Origin: Planctomycetaceae bacterium | GTDB lineage: Bacteria; Planctomycetota; Planctomycetia; Pirellulales; Lacipirellulaceae | Direction of reading: 5' to 3' | NCBI GenBank assembly: GCA_002702655.1 | Contig: PABB01000033.1 | Location: 1-64,000, forward strand | DNA length: 64,000 nt | Part shown: positions 35,142 to 44,100 of the stretch, piece after piece | Layout: each line of letters starts with the position of its first letter | Numbering within the stretch: the stretch's first letter is position 1 | Notes under the pieces: model-generated | What the model was told of the DNA's origin: nothing | What the model saw: the letters and a program-made list of their open reading frames with translations, nothing else | Database searches by the model: none | Translations under genes and position numbers: made by a program

Positions 35142-35242
35142 GAGTGACCAGTTACCGATGACCAGTGATCGGTGATTGACCTGCGAGCGACCGCTCGCCC
35201 ATGAGACACCGGTAACTGGTAACCGATCACCGATCACTAGCG
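35142..35242. repeat. GGTAACTGGTAACC-family inverted repeat
   Basis: Left words GTGACCAGTTACCGATGACC (35146-35165) face GGTAACTGGTAACCGATCAC (35213-35232). The element ends 5 bp before the next start codon, so it forms the leader of the cNMP/ferredoxin fusion gene. Other copies: 9398-9490 and 16775-16945. Confidence 0.85.
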
Positions 35243-35246
35243 CGCC

Positions 35247-36965
35247 ATGGAAGTCGCCGTCGCCCGTCCGCAGCGTTGGGATCAGCCGTTTGGCGAGGCG
35301 GCGCTGCGCGATGCGGATCTGGAGCAACTGCTCGATCTGGAGCCGTTTCGCAGCATCGACCCGGCGGGCTTTCCGCCCACGCTGCCCTTGCGCGAGTTGT
35401 TGCGCAACGACACGCGGCTGGTGCATTGCACGGCTGGCGACGTGGTTGTGCGCGAAGGCGACTACGGCCACAGCGCGTTTCTGATTCTGCGGGGACAGGT
35501 CCGTGTCGTCTTGTCAGGGCTTGCCGGCGAACCGCTGGCGCGCGAGCCGCGGCAACCGGCCAGTTGGCTCGCTGCGATGAAGCGGGTCTGGCGCCGACCG
35601 CACTTGCCAGAGGTCCGCGACAGCGCCGGCGTCACGCCCAGCGATCAGCGGCTGCGCAACGGCGACGCCGCCAACGGCACGCTGCCGCGGGTGTTCGTGC
35701 AGGACGTGCCGCGGTTGCTCGAAGGGGCCGAGTCGGTCGTGCTGGACGCCGGCGAGATGTTCGGCGAGCTGGCGGCGCTGACCCGTTCGCAACGCGCCGC
35801 CACGGTGCTGGCCGAGGGCGAAGCGGTGCTGCTGGAAATTCGCTGGCAGGGGCTGCGGGACCTGATGCACCGCACCGACGCGCTGCGGCAGCATGTCGAG
35901 CGGCTGTACCGGCAGAACAGCCTGCGCGTGCACCTGCGCGAGACGCCGCTGCTGGCCGACCTGACGCCACAACAGCTTCAACGCGTGGCCGACGCCACGA
36001 TCTTTCAGCAGCACGGCCACTTCGATTGGCAAAGCGGTTTCCAGGCGACCGTCGATCGTCTGCCGGGCGACGCGATCGTCGACGAGCCTTTGATCGTTGA
36101 GGAGGGTCTGCCCTGCGACGGGCTGCTGCTGATCCGCAGCGGTTTTGCCCGCCAGAGCCGCCGCTACGGCGCCGGTCATCGCACGCTGGCCTACCTGGGC
36201 CGCGGCAAGGCGTTCGGCCTGGCCGAGGCGGTTGATGCGGCGACCGGCGTCGAGGCGCCGTGGAACTACTCGCTCCGCGCGTTGGGTTACGTCGACGTGC
36301 TGCGCATCCCCGCCGCGGCGCTGGCCGAGTTCGTGCTGCCGCACGTGCCGATCGCGCGCCTGGACGAGCTGTTGATCGAAGAGCGGCAGGCGGCTCGCGC
36401 GCTCGAACCCCCGGTCGCCGACGACGGCGTCGACCAGGGGCTGCTGGAGTTTCTCGTCGAACGCCGCCTGATCAACGGCCAACAGGCGATGCTCATCGAC
36501 CTGGACCGCTGCACGCGCTGCGACGATTGCGTGCGGGCCTGTGCCGCGACGCACGACAACAACCCGCGGTTCGTGCGGCAGGGGGTGCGCTACCAATCGC
36601 TCATGGCGACCAACGCGTGCATGCATTGCGTCGACCCGGTGTGCATGATCGGCTGCCCGACCGCCGCCATTCACCGCGACGCGGCCACCGGCATCGTGCG
36701 GATCGACGACCCCACCTGCATCGGCTGCGCGACCTGCGCGAACACCTGCCCGTACGAAAACATTCGCATGGTCGAAATCCGCGATCGCCGCGGCGCCGTG
36801 CTCACCGACGAGCAAACCCGACAGCCGCTGGCCAAAGCGACCAAGTGCGACATGTGTCTCGATCTGCCCGGCGGCCCGGCGTGCCAGCAGGCCTGCCCGC
36901 ACGATGCGCTGGTGCGGTTGGATTTGGGCAACCTGGGCGAATTGTCCAAGTGGACCGGGCGCTAG
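35247..36965 (+). CDS. Cyclic-nucleotide-binding domain fused to a poly-[4Fe-4S] ferredoxin module
   Basis: A 572-residue fusion. Residues 55-215 form a CRP-like cNMP-binding domain with a complete phosphate-binding cassette, GEMFGELAALTRSQRAATV (near 170-188), including the nucleotide-contacting Arg; a roughly 50-residue insert precedes the cassette. A second, degenerate cNMP fold spans 250-400. Residues 415-572 hold four ferredoxin-type Cys clusters: CTRCDDCVRAC, CMHCVDPVCMIGCP, CIGCATCANTCP and CDMCLDLPGGPACQQACP, as in DmsB/NrfC electron-transfer subunits. No signal peptide or DNA-binding domain is seen, so it is probably a cytoplasmic electron carrier gated by a nucleotide. Confidence 0.92.
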   Translation: MEVAVARPQRWDQPFGEAALRDADLEQLLDLEPFRSIDPAGFPPTLPLRELLRNDTRLVHCTAGDVVVREGDYGHSAFLILRGQVRVVLSGLAGEPLAREPRQPASWLAAMKRVWRRPHLPEVRDSAGVTPSDQRLRNGDAANGTLPRVFVQDVPRLLEGAESVVLDAGEMFGELAALTRSQRAATVLAEGEAVLLEIRWQGLRDLMHRTDALRQHVERLYRQNSLRVHLRETPLLADLTPQQLQRVADATIFQQHGHFDWQSGFQATVDRLPGDAIVDEPLIVEEGLPCDGLLLIRSGFARQSRRYGAGHRTLAYLGRGKAFGLAEAVDAATGVEAPWNYSLRALGYVDVLRIPAAALAEFVLPHVPIARLDELLIEERQAARALEPPVADDGVDQGLLEFLVERRLINGQQAMLIDLDRCTRCDDCVRACAATHDNNPRFVRQGVRYQSLMATNACMHCVDPVCMIGCPTAAIHRDAATGIVRIDDPTCIGCATCANTCPYENIRMVEIRDRRGAVLTDEQTRQPLAKATKCDMCLDLPGGPACQQACPHDALVRLDLGNLGELSKWTGR

Positions 36966-36987
36966 CCGCTCGCTGAAGAGCGGCAAT

Positions 36988-37101
36988 CCTGCGTGCCACC
37001 GCTCTGTGAGCCGTGCGCCATGAAGGGTGGCTGGGGACGACCGCAGGGAGCCCCCCGGGAATCTCACTGGGGGCTCCGCTTCGCTCCGTCCCCAGCCACC
37101 C
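36988..37101. repeat. Repeat cluster before the membrane protein gene
   Basis: 36988-37018 is a fragment of the GTGCCAC...GAGCCGTGC family. 37025-37039 (GGGTGGCTGGGGACG) and 37087-37101 are perfect 15-bp inverted arms of the GGTGGCTGGGGACG family. A TCACATC-rich stretch at 37250-37280 and pyrimidine-rich words follow. The 346-bp gap holds no gene. Confidence 0.85.
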
Positions 37102-37311
37102 CCAAGTCACGTCATCCGCCTTCGCGACTTCTGCGAAAACCAGTACGCTAGCGGCCCCGTTGCGGGCGGCGTGCTGGTTCTGGGAAAGGTCGCGTCGCCG
37201 CGACCGCTAATAGCGTCGCGCGCGCGTTCCGCGTCCACGCACATCAACATTCTCACATCAAACATCTCACATCCCCTCCGCCTTCCCCATTCCCCCTTCG
37301 GCCTTCGAAAC

Positions 37312-38136
37312 ATGCGCTACTTCGTTCGCCGCCGCTTGACCAACGCCGCGGCGACGCTGTTGGTCGTCGGCGCGATCGGCTGGTACGCGCGACGGCTGGA
37401 GCTGGGACTGCGATCGTCCTCGTTCTTCACCGGCTGGCTACTGCTGGCGGCGGTCGCGTTTTGCGCGCTGTACAACGTCCGCAAACGCTTGCCGGCGGCG
37501 CCGCTGGGCTCCAGCGCCGCGTGGCTGCAAGCGCACATTTACGTGGCGGTCGGCTCGGTCGGGGTGCTCGCGCTGCACGTGCCCTGGCGGTGGCCCAACG
37601 GCTGGCTGGAAGGGACGCTGTTCTGGCTGTACGCCGCCACGATCGTCAGCGGCGTGATTGGCCTGTACTGGTCGCGCACGCTGCCGCGCCGGCTCAGCAA
37701 GGTCAGCGAAGAGATCGTTTACGAGCGAATCCCCATGCTCCGCGGGCAGCTGCGCGATCGGGCGCAGGCCGCCGTGCTCGCCGCCGTGCGCACCGGCGGG
37801 GCGACGACGCTGGGCGAGTTCTACCGCGATCGGTTGCACGACTACTTTGAGCGCCGCCGTGGTTGGCGCTATCGGCTGCTGCCCGATATGAATCTCCGCA
37901 AGCAACTGCTGGCCGAGTTGACCGAAGCGACGCGGTACCTGTCGGAGGCCGAGCGCGAAACGGCCGAGCACCTGTTCGCGCTGGTGCGGCGGCGTGACGA
38001 ACTCGATTACCACGAAGCGCTGCAGTGGCGATTGCGCGCGTGGCTGTTCGTGCACATCGCGCTGACCGTGCCGCTGCTGGCCGCGGCCGCGCTGCATGCG
38101 TGGCTGGCCCACGCGTACTGGGGAGGGCTGGCGTGA
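37312..38136 (+). CDS. Four-helix membrane protein with paired histidines, putative b-type cytochrome anchor
   Basis: A 274-residue integral membrane protein. Hydrophobic helices lie near 10-25, 38-58, 75-95, 103-123 and 240-265. Histidines lie in AHIYVAVGSVGVLALHVPW and in the last helix FVHIALTVPLLAAAALHAWLAH, which could ligate one or two b haems. About residues 125-235 are a soluble helical domain with no recognised motif. The context fits a quinone or electron gate between the cytoplasmic ferredoxin module and the periplasmic haems; family assignment is tentative. The stop overlaps the next GTG (GTGA). Confidence 0.75.
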   Translation: MRYFVRRRLTNAAATLLVVGAIGWYARRLELGLRSSSFFTGWLLLAAVAFCALYNVRKRLPAAPLGSSAAWLQAHIYVAVGSVGVLALHVPWRWPNGWLEGTLFWLYAATIVSGVIGLYWSRTLPRRLSKVSEEIVYERIPMLRGQLRDRAQAAVLAAVRTGGATTLGEFYRDRLHDYFERRRGWRYRLLPDMNLRKQLLAELTEATRYLSEAERETAEHLFALVRRRDELDYHEALQWRLRAWLFVHIALTVPLLAAAALHAWLAHAYWGGLA

Positions 38137-40088
38137 GATTCTCGCTGAACGCCCGCGACGACGCCCCGTACGATCGCCCACAGCAACCGTGGCGGTGCGG
38201 CCTGGCCCACGACGGCCCCGCGTGCCCGGTGGGGCCCGACGGCAAGGGCCGCTGCCCCGGCGCCGCGGCGTGCCATCCCGTGCGCGACGGCGACCGCTGG
38301 CGCTGCAACCGCAGCCCGCTGCGCGGCGGCCCGTGCGACGAGGGCCCCAGCCCCGACGGCGCGTGTAGTGTGGCCTATCAATGCACGCCGTGGCGCTCGC
38401 TGCGCAGCCGCCGCGGCCGGTTCGTGTGGGGCGCCGTGCTGGCCACCGCCGGCGCCGTGCTCATTCTGCTGAACGCCGAGTGGCGCGCCGAAGCGATCGC
38501 CCCCGGTCCGCTGAGCGTGCATCATGCCCAACTCGTTGCCGGCGAGCAGTCCGTCGAGCGCTGCGCCGCCTGCCACTCCGCCGGCGCGACGACCGCTGCT
38601 GCGTGGATCGGGCATGTGACCTTCGGACCGCCGCTGGAGTCGCTGCAATCGACGCTGTGCATGGAGTGTCACGACAAACGGCTGCCGGTCGAGTTCGCCA
38701 CCGCCGCCCACACGATGGATCCGACGTTGCTCCCGCCGGCGGCCGACGGCAGCCCCCGCCGCGACCCGGCCGACCCCATCGCCTGCCGCGCGTGCCATCG
38801 CGAGCACCAGGGGCGATTGCACGATCTGACGTCCATCGCCGACGCCAACTGCCAGGCCTGCCACGGCCAACGCTACCATGGGTTCGCCGACGATCACCCC
38901 GAACTGGCCGACTGGCCCTACCGCCGCCGCACGGCGATCGCGTTCGACCACGGCGCCCACCAGGCCAAACACTTTCCCGAAGAGCAGCGGGAGTTCGCCT
39001 GCACGCTGTGCCACCAGGCGGACGCCACCGGCGCGCGGATGCTCACGCTGGGGTACGACGTAACCTGTCGCGAGTGTCACGAGCAGCAGATCGCCGCCAG
39101 CACGGCCGCGGGAATCGCCGTGCTAACCGTGCCGACGTTGGACGTCGATGCGCTCACCGACGCCGGGCACGACGTGGGCGATTGGCCCCAGGATGCGACC
39201 GGCGACTTCGACGGTCCGCTCACGCCTCCGGTGAAAATGCTGCTGGCGGGTGATGCGGATGGCGCTGCGGCGCTGGCTGAGCTGGGCGCGCGGTTTGACT
39301 TCTACGACATCGAGTTCGACGACGAGCGACAACTGGCCGCCGCGGCCCAAGCGATCGCCGCATACAAACGCACGCTGGGGAAATTGGCCGCCGGCGACGA
39401 AGCGGCTGCGGCGCGCTTTCCCGGTTTGGCGCTCGCGACCATGCGATCCTGGCTCGACGAAAACCTTCCCGACGCGGCCGGCGTGGCAGCCACCCGCGAG
39501 GGCGAGGCTCCCGCCGAGCCGGAAGCGGCAACACGCATTGGCTCGGCAGGAGCCTCGCCCTCCCCACCGAATGGCCCCATCGGCCGTTGGGAAAGCGACG
39601 CCACGACCCGCGCGCTGAAATACTATCCCGCCGGACACGCCGACGCGGCGCTGCGCACCTGGCTCGACGCGCTGGCCGCCGCCGCCACCGGCCCCCACGC
39701 CGCGGTCGCCGACCCGCTGCTGCGCGATCTGGCCAAACCAACCGCACCCGGCGAATGCGCCCTGTGCCACAGCCTCGACCACGCCGACAGCGGCGAGTAC
39801 GTGATGCAATGGCGAGCGCTGAGCGACGAATCACCCAACGCAGAGGCCACCCCGGCGGCGCTGACCCGTTTTGCCCATGGCCCGCACCTCACGCAGCCGC
39901 AGCTGGAAGACTGCTCGGCCTGCCACCGCATCGCCGAGGGCGCCGACGTGATGACCGCCTACGCCCACGACGACCCCCGCGCGTTCACCCCCGGCTTCGC
40001 CGCGCTGCAAAAGACCGACTGCGCAAGCTGCCACCGCCCCGAAGCCGCGGGGGACAACTGCACGCAGTGCCACCAGTACCACCCCTAA
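38133..40088 (+). CDS. Membrane-anchored decahaem c-type cytochrome
   Basis: A 651-residue protein. A cytoplasmic N-terminus (about 1-80) has eight Cys spaced like a metal or Fe-S site. One membrane helix follows (FVWGAVLATAGAVLILLN, about 88-105). Outside, ten CxxCH motifs run from CAACH (near 144) through CMECH, CRACH, CQACH, CTLCH, CRECH, CALCH, CSACH, CASCH to CTQCH just before the C-terminus. An insert at about 455-482 between haems six and seven is dispersed repeat DNA read in frame. The GTG start overlaps the preceding stop codon. It is the likely terminal electron acceptor of the cluster. Confidence 0.92.
   Translation: MRFSLNARDDAPYDRPQQPWRCGLAHDGPACPVGPDGKGRCPGAAACHPVRDGDRWRCNRSPLRGGPCDEGPSPDGACSVAYQCTPWRSLRSRRGRFVWGAVLATAGAVLILLNAEWRAEAIAPGPLSVHHAQLVAGEQSVERCAACHSAGATTAAAWIGHVTFGPPLESLQSTLCMECHDKRLPVEFATAAHTMDPTLLPPAADGSPRRDPADPIACRACHREHQGRLHDLTSIADANCQACHGQRYHGFADDHPELADWPYRRRTAIAFDHGAHQAKHFPEEQREFACTLCHQADATGARMLTLGYDVTCRECHEQQIAASTAAGIAVLTVPTLDVDALTDAGHDVGDWPQDATGDFDGPLTPPVKMLLAGDADGAAALAELGARFDFYDIEFDDERQLAAAAQAIAAYKRTLGKLAAGDEAAAARFPGLALATMRSWLDENLPDAAGVAATREGEAPAEPEAATRIGSAGASPSPPNGPIGRWESDATTRALKYYPAGHADAALRTWLDALAAAATGPHAAVADPLLRDLAKPTAPGECALCHSLDHADSGEYVMQWRALSDESPNAEATPAALTRFAHGPHLTQPQLEDCSACHRIAEGADVMTAYAHDDPRAFTPGFAALQKTDCASCHRPEAAGDNCTQCHQYHP
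39498..39580. repeat. In-frame copy of the GAGGGCGAGGCTCC repeat inside the decahaem gene
   Basis: GCGAGGGCGAGGCTCCCGCC (39498-39517) and GGCAGGAGCCTCGCCCTCCC (39545-39564) are inverted arms, translated as EGEAPAEP...GSAGASPS. The length keeps the haem reading frame open. The same family is intergenic at 32208-32238 and 33838-33868. Confidence 0.85.
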
Positions 40089-40172
40089 CGCCGTGACCGC
40101 CAGTCACGCAACACAAAAACCCGCGACCGCTGGTCGCGCAACACGAAAAGCCGCGACCGGTGGTCGCGGGGC
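40089..40172. repeat. Three tandem CGCGACC palindromes
   Basis: CGTGACCGCCAGTCACG, CCGCGACCGCTGGTCGCG and CCGCGACCGGTGGTCGCGG lie in a row, separated by CAACACAAAAAC-like spacers. They directly follow the decahaem gene and could stop or protect its transcript. They belong to the family paired at 12286-12443. Confidence 0.8.
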
Positions 40173-40179
40173 GCCACGC

Positions 40180-40242
40180 AAAACAACAACCCCTCAACGC
40201 GGCCGCCGCAATCGACGCGGACTCGTGCCGCGTTAAGAGGGG
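40180..40242 (-). terminator. Intrinsic terminator overlapping a stop codon
   Basis: On the minus strand CCCCTCTTAACGCGG (40242-40228) pairs with CCGCGTTGAGGGG (40202-40190) and is followed by TTGTTGTTTTG. The left arm contains the TAA stop of the gene at 40233-40874, so translation and termination sites coincide. Confidence 0.6.
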
Positions 40243-40874
40243 CGCCCCCGCGCCAGCCCCAGTATCCCCAGCAACAGGACAACCGCGACCAGCGAAGTCG
40301 GCTCCGGCACGCTCGCCAGCGACACGGCGTCATTGGCCGCCGACCCATAATTCTGCTGCCACCCGGCCAAGTCGGCCGACGAGCCGTCGTCGCGTTGGTA
40401 CTGCAGAAAATCAGCGCCATCCACGTCGCCGTCGCCGTCGAAGTCGCCCGACGGCAGGGAGTCGAACACTTCAAACTGCAGCGTGTAGCTGTCGACCGGC
40501 CCCTGCTGTTGCTGGAAAGTGCTGACGACCAACGAGTACGTGGCAGGCGCCAAGTATCCGGCTGGCTCCTCATGGGTCCACGGCGACACGACGGGAAAGC
40601 CGACGCCAAGCGTGTCGAACACAATGTCGAGCCGCCCCGCGGTCCCGTCGAATTGCAGCGCCGAACCCACGATCACCTGATTCGTTTCGCCACGCAATCC
40701 CCGCGCGCGAATGACCACCGGCGTCGACGCGGTGGGAAACGCGGGAAGGGTCTCAACCAACCGGATCGGCAGATACTGGCCGCGCGCCGACTCCGCCGCC
40801 AGAAGAATCGCCCCACACGCAACGATGGCTCGAAGCAGAACGCGACACTGACCAACAATCGCTGCTGTCTTCAC
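40233..40874 (-). CDS. Small PEP-CTERM protein with a dockerin-like calcium loop
   Basis: A 213-residue exported protein. Signal peptide (CGAILLAAESARG, cleavage near 31), a beta-rich body (32-140), then a single calcium-binding dockerin-like loop DFDGDGDVDGADFLQYQRD. The end SVPEPTSLVAVVLLLGILGLARGRPS is a PEP-CTERM anchor with short basic tail. The body is not a recognised family. It would be sorted to the envelope by an exosortase not encoded in this window. Transcription likely stops at the hairpin that includes its own stop codon. Confidence 0.85.
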   Translation of the reverse strand: MKTAAIVGQCRVLLRAIVACGAILLAAESARGQYLPIRLVETLPAFPTASTPVVIRARGLRGETNQVIVGSALQFDGTAGRLDIVFDTLGVGFPVVSPWTHEEPAGYLAPATYSLVVSTFQQQQGPVDSYTLQFEVFDSLPSGDFDGDGDVDGADFLQYQRDDGSSADLAGWQQNYGSAANDAVSLASVPEPTSLVAVVLLLGILGLARGRPS

Positions 40875-41103
40875 AGCTCACCTCCCAAAAAAGCAATCGA
40901 CCGAGGAGTCAGCGGTTCAGGCTACGCCAACTCCTGCCGACCTGCAACGCGCGGCGCCGCACGGGGCAGAACGCCCCAGTGAAAGTCCCGAAGTCACGTT
41001 CGCGTGAATGGCAGCTGTGGGGCGTTGCCGTGCGACGTGGGCGTGAGGAACAAGATGGCGGTTTGGGTCGCCGTGGTCAGGCTCGTGCCCAGCGACTTGG
41101 CTC

Positions 41104-44100
41104 TCAGTCGAGCACGCTTTCCAGCAGGTCGTCCTCGATCCACGGCAAGTCGGCGCTCGACGCCGAGTCCTCCGCGCCCACGAATGCGGCGTCGTCAGTT
41201 GCATCGGAATCAGCGTCGGAAATCACGGCCGCGCGTTCGATCGAGTCCGCCACGAACTCTGCAAAGACGGCCTCGCGAATTGGCTCGTCGACGGCTGGCG
41301 ACGACGGCTCGTGAAGCAACTGCCAGGGCCAGGCCGCATCGAGCAAGTTGCTGCCCAGCGCCGCTTCCTGCAGCAACCCGCTGCTTGATGCTGCCACCGC
41401 TGCTCCGCCGGCGGTGTAGAATTCCACCTCCGCGACATTGCTGTAGCTGCCGCGCGGCCCGATATAGCGGACATAGCGGTAGGCGCCAGGATCGGTGATC
41501 GCCTGCTCGGTCATCACGCCGTCCGCGGGAGCGGCGCTGACGGTGGCGAGCGTCACGACGTCGCTGCTGAAGTCGGCCGTATTCGATCCCTGGAACCGGC
41601 CGCCGACCATGCGCGAAGCATAGCCAGCGCGCGGGCCGAATCTGATCTTCCCGATGGACTGCGGGTTGCCCAGATCGAGGCCGGCCCAATCGCTGGCGGC
41701 GTTCGCGGCGTTGTAGTAGGTTCCCAGGTCGCCATCGAACGCCTTGTCGATGGTGCTGAAGCCGTCCCATGAACCGGGCGTACCGATCACGGTTCCGCTG
41801 AGCGGCTCGGCCGCAACAGGCGTTGCCGAGGCCGCCGTGCTGAACTTCGATTCCCCCAGAGCAGCGTCCGTGGCGGTCACCACGTAGTAGTAGGTCGTGC
41901 CATTGTCGGCCGAGGGGTCCGTGTAGGCGCTGCTCGTCAGCCCCAGCCGGATCGGCGCATAGCCGCTGCCCGGCTTGGTCGAACGGTAAACCGTGTAGTA
42001 GTTGAAATCGCCTTCGGCATTGTCCGCCCAATCCAGAGCGACCGTACCTTCACCGGGCGTGGCCGCCAGGCCTGTCGGCGCGGCCGGGGCCGGATCGCCC
42101 GGTGCGATCTCGTCAGAGAGCACGAAGGCGCCGGGCGCCAGCGTCGTCCCCGCGATCGACACGGCATCGATGTAGCCGAACCAGCGATCCACGTGGTCTG
42201 TGTTCCACAATCCACGACCGATGCTCCATCCGCCGGCGTGGTACCCACTGCCGGACGCCGTTCCGATCGCCAGCCCGCCGAGGTTTTGATCCGCAGCCTG
42301 CGCGACCAGCACGCCGTCCACGTAGAGCGAGACGGTTGAGCCGTCGGTCGTCCCGGCGACGTGATGAAACACATTGTCGTTCGCGGCGTAGGTCGTGGTC
42401 GATCGCAAGTCGACGCTGCGTCCGTTCGCGTCGACATACCGGAAACGAGCGTGGTTCTCGTTATCGAGGCCCAGATACAGGGCCGCGGACGCCGGGTCAT
42501 TCGTCGCCACGCCATAGGCGTCGCGGCCCAACACCGTGCGGTAGTAGCCGCTACCGGAGACTGTGGCGAGCGCTTCGACGGTGAACGACGCCCCGGCAAA
42601 CTGCTCGACATCCTCGCCGGCTGGCGCACTCCTGGACGACCAAGTGAACGCGGCCGGATAGTCTCCCGACGCCTTGATGCTCAGATCGCCGTCCTCGCTG
42701 TTGTTGGACCAGGAGAAGCCCGCAGCGGGAAAGTCCCACGTTGTGATGTGGTTGCCGTTGCCGGACTTGTCGTAGGCGGCGATCCGCCAGGTGTTGTAGG
42801 CGTCCGAGTCCGGCAAGGCGACGCCGTTGGCGGCCCCGAGTCTCGGATCGTCGAAGTCCCAATGCACCAGGAACGTGGCGTTGGGGACGAACTCGCCGGA
42901 GAAAACCGATTCGTTGGCGGATTGGTCCACCGCCGTTACGACATAGTAGTAGGTCGTGCCAGCGACCAGCGTGGTATCCGTGAAGCTGCTGCTGGCGAGC
43001 CCCGAGGCAATCGCGACGTAGCCGCTGCCGCTGGTCGTCGAGCGGTAAACCGTGTAGCTCCCGAGGTCCGGCTCGCTGTTATCCGCCCAGTCGAGGATGG
43101 CAGCGGTCCCGATCGCCTGCGCCGCCAGCCCGGTCGGCGCCGCGGGCGGCAGGGAGTCGACAGCAGTCGCCGAGGCTTCGCTGGAGTAGACCGACTCGTT
43201 GGCGTCGACGTCCGCTGCCGTGACCACATAGTAGTAGGTCGCGCCGTCGATCAGGGCGTCGTCCGTGTAGTCGCTGGTCGCCACCCCGTAGGCCACCGGC
43301 GTGTAGTCGCCGCCGTTGGTCGTTGCCCGGTAGACGTTGTACCCGTCCAGATCAGCCTCGCCATTGTCGGCCCAATCCAAGTTGACGCCGCCGTTGACCG
43401 CCGTGGCAACCAGGCTGCTCGGAGCGGACGGAGCCGTCGCGTCGCGGAACGTGACCAAAAGCTCGCTGCTACTCAGCACGGGATTGAGCGTATAGCTGCG
43501 GGGCGAGCCGACCGGCAGGCCGTTGAGGTAGACCTGATCCACCTCGAAGCCCGCGGCCGGCGCAAAACTGAAGGTTTGCACGGCGCCATTGCTGACCACC
43601 ACGTCGCCGGCCGGACTGATGGCCCCGTTGGCGCCGGCCGAGGCCGAGATGGTAAACGTGGCCGGGTTGTAATCCCACCATTTGGTGTAGATATCGGCCG
43701 TGCCGGTCACTCCGGCGCCGAGGTCCACCCGGTAGTCAAACTTGGCCGTGCGAGTTTGCTCGCCTTCGTAAATGTAGTCGGTGTTGCACACCACCGCGAC
43801 CACGACATTGTTCAGCACGTCGCCCACTGGCAGCGAAGCGACGCCGCTGGCAACCGGTTCGCCGTAGTGGATCACGCCATCGATGTCGCGATACACCAAT
43901 TGCAAACTCATGTTCTCGCCGAGCGGATTAAACGTCACCGACACGCTGTCGGCCGCCGGATCGATCGTCAACGGGATCTGGTTCGCGCCTGACCACCCCG
44001 GCAGGGTGCGCGCCTCCGGGGTCAGCGTGCCGCCGTTGTTCGTCGTGGCCACGTAGTTGGTCATCTTCCAGGGCTCGACATCCACGTCGATATTCGTTCC

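Noticed and set aside
32538-35471. A 977-codon minus-strand open frame opposite the redox genes
   Set aside because: It is a high-GC antisense shadow: composition is Arg/His/Gly/Gln-rich without domains, and the plus strand has clear haem and Fe-S motifs.
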